Part shown: positions 1 through 5,978 of the stretch, piece after piece
How positions within the stretch are numbered: the first letter of the stretch is position 1
Layout of the letters: the number at the start of each line of letters is the position of its first letter
Source: Alphaproteobacteria bacterium
GTDB lineage: Bacteria; Pseudomonadota; Alphaproteobacteria; Rhodobacterales; Rhodobacteraceae
Assembly (NCBI GenBank): GCA_030431485.1
Contig: JAUIIR010000048.1
Location: 1-33,635 of the forward strand
Direction: 5' to 3'
Length of the DNA: 33,635 nucleotides
The notes under the pieces: model-generated
Databases searched by the model: none
The model's input: the letters and a program-made list of their open reading frames with translations, nothing else
Told to the model about the DNA's origin: nothing
Program-made: the position numbers and the translations under genes

Positions 1-120
1 TCTGTGTTTTCGGATATCCGCCCAGCCTGCACCTTTGTGGAAGTTAAAGGCTTCGTCGACCCCGACTGGATCGTGGAAACGGAAATCGACGCCATACTGC
101 TTGAGGACAAATCAGAATGA
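1..120 (+). CDS. RidA-family protein, C-terminal end (partial)
   Basis: The window opens inside a reading frame whose last 39 residues include RPACTFVEVKGFVD, the usual C-terminal pattern of the RidA/YjgF/UK114 family. RidA proteins are small cytosolic trimers that hydrolyse reactive enamine/imine intermediates from PLP enzymes. The conserved Arg of the family (here in RPACT) is visible; the rest lies outside the window. The stop codon overlaps the next start as ATGA, so the kinase gene is probably translationally coupled to this one. The family call rests only on the C-terminus. Confidence 0.75.
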   Translation, partial: SVFSDIRPACTFVEVKGFVDPDWIVETEIDAILLEDKSE

Positions 121-1109
121 CCAAGACTTATCAGGTTGTCGGTATCGGCAACGCCGTTGTGGACGTCATCGCGCGCGCAGAAGACACGTTTCTGGACCTG
201 ATGGGCATCCAGAAAGGCATCATGCAGCTGGTGGAACGCGAACGCGGCGAAACGCTCTACGCGGCGATGAAAGAGCGCGTGCAGACACCCGGCGGATCAG
301 TGGCCAACACGTTGGCGGGATTGGGCAATCTGGGCCTGCGCACCGCCTTTATAGGGCGGGTGCATGACGATGCCTTGGGCCGTTTCTATGCACAGGCAAT
401 GGAAAAAGACGGCACGGACTTTGTGAATCCGCCGGTGCCGGGGGGTGAATTGCCCACCTCGCGGTCGATGATCTTTGTTTCGCCAGATGGCGAGCGGTCG
501 ATGAACACCTATTTGGGCATCTCAGCCGAACTCGGCCCCGAGGACGTTCCAGAAGATGTTGCCGCACAGGCCGAAGTGGTGTTTCTGGAAGGCTACCTTT
601 TTGACAAGGACAAGGGCAAAGACGCGTTCATCCGCACAGCCCGCACCTGCCGCGCAGCAGGTGGTAAAGCCGGCATCGCGATTTCCGACCCGTTCTGCGT
701 AGAACGCCACCGCGACGATTTCCTGAATCTGATCGAAAACGAGATGGACTATGTGATCGGCAACGAAGCCGAGATCATGTCACTCTATCAGAACAACGAT
801 CTAGAGGCCGACCTGGCTGCTGTCGCTGCGATCTGCCCGCTCGTTGTGTGCACCCGCTCGGGCGATGGTGTGTCGATCATTCGCGACGGCGCGCGATTTG
901 ACATTCCCGTGGACAAGGTTGTGCCTGTCGATGCGACGGGTGCTGGAGACCAGTTCGCGGCCGGGTTCCTTTACGGACTCGCTACGGGCTGCGCCATGGA
1001 GACCGCTGGGCGCATGGGCTGTGTCGCTGCTGCGGAGGTCATCTCGCATATCGGGCCACGCCCGGAGGCCAATCTGCAGAGCCTATTCAAAAGTGCCGGG
1101 CTGCTCTGA
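117..1109 (+). CDS. Adenosine kinase-type PfkB family sugar kinase
   Basis: A 330-residue protein of the PfkB/ribokinase superfamily. The N-terminal substrate lid region is followed by GGSVANT (about residues 59-65), the glycine-rich substrate-binding signature, and near the C-terminus DATGAGDQFAAGF with catalytic Asp278 and the anion-hole GAGD. The N-terminal VVGIGNAVVDV strand matches proteins usually annotated as adenosine kinase in Rhodobacterales. The expected reaction is ATP-dependent phosphorylation of adenosine to AMP in the cytosol (purine salvage); substrate specificity is inferred from family resemblance and other nucleosides or sugars are possible. The start is the ATG that overlaps the RidA-like stop codon. 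It ends 26 bases before a convergent gene. Confidence 0.85.
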   Translation: MTKTYQVVGIGNAVVDVIARAEDTFLDLMGIQKGIMQLVERERGETLYAAMKERVQTPGGSVANTLAGLGNLGLRTAFIGRVHDDALGRFYAQAMEKDGTDFVNPPVPGGELPTSRSMIFVSPDGERSMNTYLGISAELGPEDVPEDVAAQAEVVFLEGYLFDKDKGKDAFIRTARTCRAAGGKAGIAISDPFCVERHRDDFLNLIENEMDYVIGNEAEIMSLYQNNDLEADLAAVAAICPLVVCTRSGDGVSIIRDGARFDIPVDKVVPVDATGAGDQFAAGFLYGLATGCAMETAGRMGCVAAAEVISHIGPRPEANLQSLFKSAGLL

Positions 1110-1135
1110 ACACCCTGTTTGCGTTGCATGCGAAC

Positions 1136-1861
1136 TCAGTCTGCGTCATCGGCTCCGGCACCGGCGCGCGACATCTCCGATGCGGGAACGGTGGTTCTGA
1201 GCGCATAGCGGTTCAGACCACTCAGCGTGTCCTCCGAGACAAAAAACGCTCGGAGAGCGTTCGCATTCGCAGGTTTCGGGCCGGAGCCTACTTTGATCTG
1301 CGCGTGTATGGACGGTTCCGATTCAAGGGCCGGAATATCACCCGTGACCTCACCATTCGGGCCTACAAAAACGCGCCGTCCGGACCACTCCAAGGAAATA
1401 CTCAGCGCACACAGCTTCGAAATGTCGGACAGGAATGGCAGGAGCAGGACAGGATACGTGATCGGACCGACAGAGAGCAACGGTTCCTGTTTCGACCCGA
1501 TAAAGTTATTGCCGCGATCACAGAGCACCGTCCCAAGAGCAATGGGACAAAGCTCTTGTCCGTCTCTGGCTGTCACCTGACCAGCGGTCACCTCAGGACA
1601 AATTTCATGCCAGGAACGCGCATCCGCATGCGTGATCTGTGATAGAATGGCGGCTGGCCCATCCACATCACGACGCGCAAGCCATGCTGCGGCAAAACCC
1701 GCTTCTTCCGCCAATCCCCAACTCATTCCAGCGCCACGGGCAGCTTTGAGACAAAGCTGCTCGATCTCATTGTGGGACAGCCACGCACCATCCGCTTGCA
1801 GCAAAGGCGGACCCGAGCGCGTCGGATCATTGGGTTCCGGATCGTCAACAGACCCGATCAT
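1136..1861 (-). CDS. DUF3726 family protein
   Basis: A 241-residue protein whose N-terminal part carries LSHNEIEQLCLKAARGAGMSWG followed by AEEAGFAAAWLARRDVDGP, which I recognise as the pattern of the uncharacterised DUF3726 family. The remainder is alternating hydrophobic, with no signal peptide or membrane segment, so it is probably cytosolic. I chose the ATG at 1861 because it overlaps the stop of the upstream gene as ATGA; the frame stays open upstream to another ATG at 1927, but that would place 22 extra residues inside the neighbouring gene. It is the last gene of the cassette with the 559-residue and M19-like genes. Function unknown. Confidence 0.75.
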   Translation of the reverse strand: MIGSVDDPEPNDPTRSGPPLLQADGAWLSHNEIEQLCLKAARGAGMSWGLAEEAGFAAAWLARRDVDGPAAILSQITHADARSWHEICPEVTAGQVTARDGQELCPIALGTVLCDRGNNFIGSKQEPLLSVGPITYPVLLLPFLSDISKLCALSISLEWSGRRVFVGPNGEVTGDIPALESEPSIHAQIKVGSGPKPANANALRAFFVSEDTLSGLNRYALRTTVPASEMSRAGAGADDAD

Positions 1862-3537
1862 GCCCACGCCTCTGGGGATAAATCCGAGGGATAGGGCAAA
1901 TCCTGGAACAAACTGATCCGGACCCATTTGTCAGAGCGCGGATCAAAACGGCTCGCTCCAAAGAAGGCCAGCTTACAGCGCATCAGGTCGATGGGCAGCA
2001 TATCGGCCGCAATAAGGTTGTCGCGTACCTCGGCATACGGATGACGCTCTGTGGCCTGCACCCGTCGCACCATGAACCGATGCTCGGGATGTGCCAACAA
2101 GAAGGACGCGACAGGCGCTTCTTTTGACCACTCTTGCAAAGCAGAGTGCAGGTCTTTGGCAAGACGCGCGATACAGAGCGGCTGTTCGAGGTCTGCACCG
2201 TCCTCTTCGAACCGGAAACCAATGCGCGGCTCAAGCTTTTCTTCTGAGACATACCAGAACCGCGCCGCATTGTCCGGCAGATCAAAATCAATCGTCAGCG
2301 CCCAGTCGTAGGACTGCTCCAACCGCTGACGAAGCGCATCAACCGTCATGCTGCCGTCCAGACGAAACGAGGCTCGCTCATCGGCAACCATACATTCGGC
2401 AAGCCCGTCGACCAGATGGCCGTGCGGCTCCAGCATCAATGCAAGAAGGGCTTCTTGCCCCTCAAGAGAAAGATGCGCCTCACCCCAACGCCAAAGCGCG
2501 TCCCACGGATGGTCTGTCACAGACGTCGGCCAATGCGCCGAGTACCCTGAGATGTTGTCCAGATCACTGCGCAACGCATCGAGTTTGGTCACTTGAATCG
2601 GATGGGTTGAAGACCATTTTTGGGCGTTTTCCCGCGCGTCGGACAGCGCTGCACGAAACTCACAGACAGCATTTGAGGCCGCCTCAGGTTGCGCCCGAAC
2701 GCGTGCCAGCGCCTCTTCTCGTGCCATCATCCAGTTGTTGAGTAGAATGGGATGCCGCACCAGAAACGGGGCCATGCCCAGCCCGGTTGAATTGCCGACA
2801 CCGAGGCTTTTCCTGATTGCAGGGTCAATCCGCGCCGCGCGGGCACCTCCACGCACACGGGCAAGATGCTCGACAATATCAACTGTGAACTGGCGCGTCA
2901 GCCACACGGACAGCATTTCGACCTGAAACGGCACGTTCAGCTCGGGGCGGTCCATCACGGTTGCCAGATCCGCCGCGCCGAACTTGCCCGACCCGTAGAC
3001 AGCTGTGGTCCGCATCAAATAGCCCACTGCGGCGACGTCATCGATGTTCGGCTGGTCCCCCGTCGCAAGCCGATCAACGACATGTTCGAACAACCGCACA
3101 GACCGATTGGCGCGGCTTAGGGATAACTCTTTCTGACTGATCCGGCCGGCTTCCTGCAAAGGCACATTTGCCTGCAGTCGATCCAGATCGACGTCGGAGG
3201 GTTCCCCATCGAACATAGCAAAGGTGGCATCCCATGCGGTGGCGATCACCCTGTCCGAGCGCATCTCGTCGGGCAGATCATGCGCGAAGGCCACAAGGCT
3301 ATATATCCGATCTGGACCAATCGCCCGGTACACAGCACGGCCCACGCCGGCGTCATCGACATCCCAAACCGGACGGTCGAACTCCCAACCCTGATCCATC
3401 ATCCGCCGCAGCAACGTCCTCAAAAATGACAACCGGCTCGGGTGCGCACAGCCCATCCGCGCCAACCGCATCACCTCTGCGGGTGGGCGACGAAACGCTG
3501 CAGCTTTAGGGAAGGGATTGAGGGACGCGCAATCCAT
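1858..3537 (-). CDS. Uncharacterised 559-residue protein in the M19-like/DUF3726 cassette
   Basis: I do not recognise a named family. The 559-residue product is soluble-looking, with no signal peptide or transmembrane stretch, rich in Asp, Glu and Arg and in mixed helical segments, with scattered aromatic-rich stretches such as FWYVSEEKLEPRIGFRFEEDG in the C-terminal third. The start is the ATG at 3537: a Shine-Dalgarno AGGAG overlaps the stop of the upstream gene and lies 10 bases before it. A longer reading from 3585 would begin inside the M19-like gene and lacks comparable support. It sits between the M19-like gene and DUF3726 with a 13-base gap and a 4-base overlap respectively, so the three are almost certainly co-translated and act together. 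Confidence 0.8.
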   Translation of the reverse strand: MDCASLNPFPKAAAFRRPPAEVMRLARMGCAHPSRLSFLRTLLRRMMDQGWEFDRPVWDVDDAGVGRAVYRAIGPDRIYSLVAFAHDLPDEMRSDRVIATAWDATFAMFDGEPSDVDLDRLQANVPLQEAGRISQKELSLSRANRSVRLFEHVVDRLATGDQPNIDDVAAVGYLMRTTAVYGSGKFGAADLATVMDRPELNVPFQVEMLSVWLTRQFTVDIVEHLARVRGGARAARIDPAIRKSLGVGNSTGLGMAPFLVRHPILLNNWMMAREEALARVRAQPEAASNAVCEFRAALSDARENAQKWSSTHPIQVTKLDALRSDLDNISGYSAHWPTSVTDHPWDALWRWGEAHLSLEGQEALLALMLEPHGHLVDGLAECMVADERASFRLDGSMTVDALRQRLEQSYDWALTIDFDLPDNAARFWYVSEEKLEPRIGFRFEEDGADLEQPLCIARLAKDLHSALQEWSKEAPVASFLLAHPEHRFMVRRVQATERHPYAEVRDNLIAADMLPIDLMRCKLAFFGASRFDPRSDKWVRISLFQDLPYPSDLSPEAWA

Positions 3538-3550
3538 TAGGCTACCGCTC

Positions 3551-4549
3551 CTAAGACGACCCAACGCTGGTTGACTGCGGTCCAAAACTCGTCTCGAAGA
3601 ACCGCAGCCAATTCTCGCCCATCACAGCACGTACATCGGCGTCGCTCAAACCAATCCGGCGTAGGCCATCGGAAATTTGGGAAAAATCCTCATTGGTTGC
3701 ATACCAGTCCGGCATTGGGGGAAACCCCGGCGCAGATGCGCTACCTTCACCGTAGTCGATACTCTTGGTCCACCGCCCCACCCGCATCCATTCGACAACA
3801 GAATCAGGTTGGTCCTGACACAGATCAGTCCCGATCCCGATCGCGCCGATCCCCATCACATCTGCCGTCCGCGCAACCATCTCACAGAAACTGTCCAGCG
3901 TGCAGGCACTGCCGCCGGCAAGGTGATGTGGATAGATCGAGAACCCAAGCATACCGCCGCTTTCAGCCAACGCGCGCAGCACTGTCTCTGACTTGTTCCG
4001 CAACGCCGGATGCCAACTGGCTGGATTTGCGTGTGTGATTGCGATGGGTCGGCTGGAATGCTCAATGGCCTCCAGAGTAGACCGCTCACCAGAGTGGCTC
4101 ATATCCACAACCAACCCGACGCGATTCATCTCGGCAACCACCTCGCGGCCCATCCGTGTCAAACCGGTGTCGGTGTCTTCGTAGCACCCCGTCGCAAGAA
4201 GCGATTGATTGTTATAGGTCAACTGCATGAACCGCAGACCGAGAGTGTGCAGAACCTCAACAAGACCGATATCGTCTTCGATGCACGAGGGATTCTGAGA
4301 GCCGAAGAAAATGGCCGTGCGCCCGGTTTCTTTCGCGCGGACAACATCCAGTGCGGTTCGGCCTTGGAATATCAGGTCGGAATAGGTTTCGAACCAGCGG
4401 TTCCACCGCTCGATATTAAGCACCGTTTCCCGGAAGGTCTCGTGGTAGGTTATGGTGACATGCACCGCATCTACACCACCAGCGCGCATCTGGCGGAAAA
4501 TCTTTTCCGACCAGTTCGCGTATTGCAGACCATCAATCACGAGGCTCAT
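3551..4549 (-). CDS. M19 (renal dipeptidase-like) family protein lacking the first metal motif
   Basis: A 332-residue protein with the overall M19/amidohydrolase-fold pattern: conserved MSH (His152) and THANP (His173), HPALRN (Arg184-Asn185) and GIGTDL near the C-terminus. Canonical M19 enzymes bind two zinc ions starting with an H-x-D motif in an N-terminal DGHxD; here the equivalent position reads DGLQYANW (residues 6-13), so the His and Asp ligands are missing. True dipeptidase activity is therefore doubtful. Similar divergent M19 proteins sit, from memory, in dimethylglycine/betaine catabolic loci of pseudomonads. I chose ATG 4549; the frame extends upstream to a TTG at 4615 with no good ribosome site. 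ATG 4549 overlaps the TGA of a leader ORF. Confidence 0.8.
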   Translation of the reverse strand: MSLVIDGLQYANWSEKIFRQMRAGGVDAVHVTITYHETFRETVLNIERWNRWFETYSDLIFQGRTALDVVRAKETGRTAIFFGSQNPSCIEDDIGLVEVLHTLGLRFMQLTYNNQSLLATGCYEDTDTGLTRMGREVVAEMNRVGLVVDMSHSGERSTLEAIEHSSRPIAITHANPASWHPALRNKSETVLRALAESGGMLGFSIYPHHLAGGSACTLDSFCEMVARTADVMGIGAIGIGTDLCQDQPDSVVEWMRVGRWTKSIDYGEGSASAPGFPPMPDWYATNEDFSQISDGLRRIGLSDADVRAVMGENWLRFFETSFGPQSTSVGSS

Positions 4550-4641
4550 TCCACAATGCTCCGAATGTTCGCCCAGACGGGCGCGTGAACCTTCATAGCG
4601 TCGCAAGCACGACAATCCATGATGAATGCAGCGGCTAGCAT
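4546..4641 (-). CDS. 31-residue leader ORF coupled to the M19-like gene
   Basis: On the minus strand an ATG at 4641 is preceded by a very strong Shine-Dalgarno (GGGAGGAG, about 7 bases upstream) and opens a 31-codon frame starting MLAAAFIMDCRACDAM. Its TGA overlaps the ATG of the M19-like gene as ATGA. The M19-like ATG itself has only a weak ribosome site, so translation of that gene may depend on ribosomes finishing this leader. The peptide has no recognisable domain; two Cys in CRAC are notable. It could be a coupling/regulatory leader, a real small protein, or the true start region of a longer product after frameshifting; the first is most likely. Confidence 0.55.
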   Translation of the reverse strand: MLAAAFIMDCRACDAMKVHAPVWANIRSIVE

Positions 4642-4688
4642 GAGCTCTCTCCTCCCTCGCTTGAAACCCAACTAAACGGCTGAGGCGA

Positions 4689-4711
4689 TGTCAAACAATT
4701 GGAGTGTCCAA
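4689..4711 (-). promoter_or_regulatory. Possible -35 box and inverted repeat upstream of the leader ORF
   Basis: Reading the minus strand, TTGACA occurs at 4694-4689, a perfect -35 hexamer about 50 bases before the leader ATG; no good -10 follows at 17 bases, which fits an activator-dependent promoter. Directly upstream is the inverted repeat TTGGA-GTG-TCCAA (4699-4711), in the position expected of an activator or repressor site. This is pattern reading only. Confidence 0.35.
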
Positions 4712-4744
4712 AGTCTTGAGACTTCGGTCCCAACTGAGAACACA

Positions 4745-5920
4745 TCAAGCTCTGGAACACGTCCAATTGATCGTCGAAACACCCGCCAAACGGGCAAACC
4801 GCTCTAATTCGCCGTCCAGCTTCTTCAGCCGGGCATCTGTCCGTTTGATGCCATTTTCCCACCAAAGGTTCAGAACTGTCAGCGATCCTGCCTTCCTGTC
4901 AGCCTTGACCTCGATCCGACCGACTATCCGGTCACTTTCAAGCAGCGGGTAGACATAGTAGCCCCAAACGCGCTTGGCCGCAGGAACGAACATTTCGACT
5001 GTATACTCGAACCCGAACAAACGTTTGAGACGCACCCGGTCTCGTATTGCCGGATCAAATGGATTCAGGATTCGCAACCGAGACGTTGGCACGGCCAGTC
5101 TCGCAATCCGCGCCTCGATGTCCGGGGCCGCGAAAGCCTTGGTCCAGCCGCCATCAGCCGACTCGACCTCAACGGGCACCAACCTGGACGCAAATCGCTC
5201 TGCCCAACTGGCGACCTCTGCAACTTCAGTGGCCTCCCAGAACTTTCGGACCTCTCCTAGGGTTCCGACACCCAGCCGGTCCAGCGCTGATTGGCAGAGC
5301 CAGTTGATCTGCTCTTGGTCCGGGACCTCCTGAAGACGCAGATCTTCGGGAAACACGCGTTCGGCCAAGTCGTAATACTTGGTAAAGCCATCCCGATGGC
5401 ATGTCGCCAGCTCTCCAGCATACCACAGATAATCCAGCCCGATCTTGTGCGGCGGGCGTTTCCACATTTCACGCGCACCTTCGATCTTGGTGTCAAAGTC
5501 GTGCGTTGAAAGCGGTCCCTCATCAGCAATACGGCGGCGGATGTGCTCTAAGTGATCGCTGTTTAAATGCTTTCCGGACCACGAGGCTTGGCCGACTTTG
5601 TCCCGCATGCGCCTAAACTGTCGCTGCCACATCGGCAGAAAATTCATCGGTAGAACCGAGGCGTCATGCGTGAAATGTTCGAATACGCCGCGATCCTGAG
5701 CCATGTGCAGATTCAGCATCGGTTCGCGGTAGTTCTGGTTCCGGCTCCAAAGAATATGGTGATGGGCGCGCGACACAACCTGGATCGTGTCAAGCTGCAC
5801 GAAGCCAAGATCATGAATCAGAGCGGCCAGATCAAGCGGCCCGGTCGGAGTCTGCGCCAACCCGTTTGTAGCAAGCCAAAGCTGTCGCGCCGTCCGGTTC
5901 GGAATCCTGAGGGCGGTCAC
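4745..5920 (-). CDS. YcaQ-type winged-helix DNA glycosylase (interstrand crosslink repair)
   Basis: The protein (391 residues from the chosen start) matches the HTH_42/YcaQ family: an N-terminal IPNRTARQLWLATNGL helix, GFVQLDTIQVVSRAHHHILWSR, then FEHFTHDASVLPMNFLPMW, and a C-terminal segment with RLKRLFGFEYTVEMFVP and VWGYYVYPLL. YcaQ relatives are monofunctional glycosylases that unhook DNA interstrand crosslinks and excise bulky N7-alkylguanines in the cytosol. The frame is open back to ATG 6016, but that adds 32 residues of non-homologous character and overlaps polA; I prefer the GTG at 5920, which puts the family's first helix near the N-terminus, although its ribosome site is weak. It lies 58 bases downstream of polA on the same strand, consistent with a repair operon. 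Confidence 0.8.
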   Translation of the reverse strand: MTALRIPNRTARQLWLATNGLAQTPTGPLDLAALIHDLGFVQLDTIQVVSRAHHHILWSRNQNYREPMLNLHMAQDRGVFEHFTHDASVLPMNFLPMWQRQFRRMRDKVGQASWSGKHLNSDHLEHIRRRIADEGPLSTHDFDTKIEGAREMWKRPPHKIGLDYLWYAGELATCHRDGFTKYYDLAERVFPEDLRLQEVPDQEQINWLCQSALDRLGVGTLGEVRKFWEATEVAEVASWAERFASRLVPVEVESADGGWTKAFAAPDIEARIARLAVPTSRLRILNPFDPAIRDRVRLKRLFGFEYTVEMFVPAAKRVWGYYVYPLLESDRIVGRIEVKADRKAGSLTVLNLWWENGIKRTDARLKKLDGELERFARLAGVSTINWTCSRA

Positions 5921-5978
5921 GCAAGAACCAGACGCGCATTCACGCCAGTGTGGGAGTTGACCAAGAACGCATACCGCA

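Noticed and set aside
4550..4615. TTG start at 4615 for the M19-like gene
   Set aside because: No ribosome site before it and the added 22 residues do not resemble the family, whose N-terminus fits ATG 4549.
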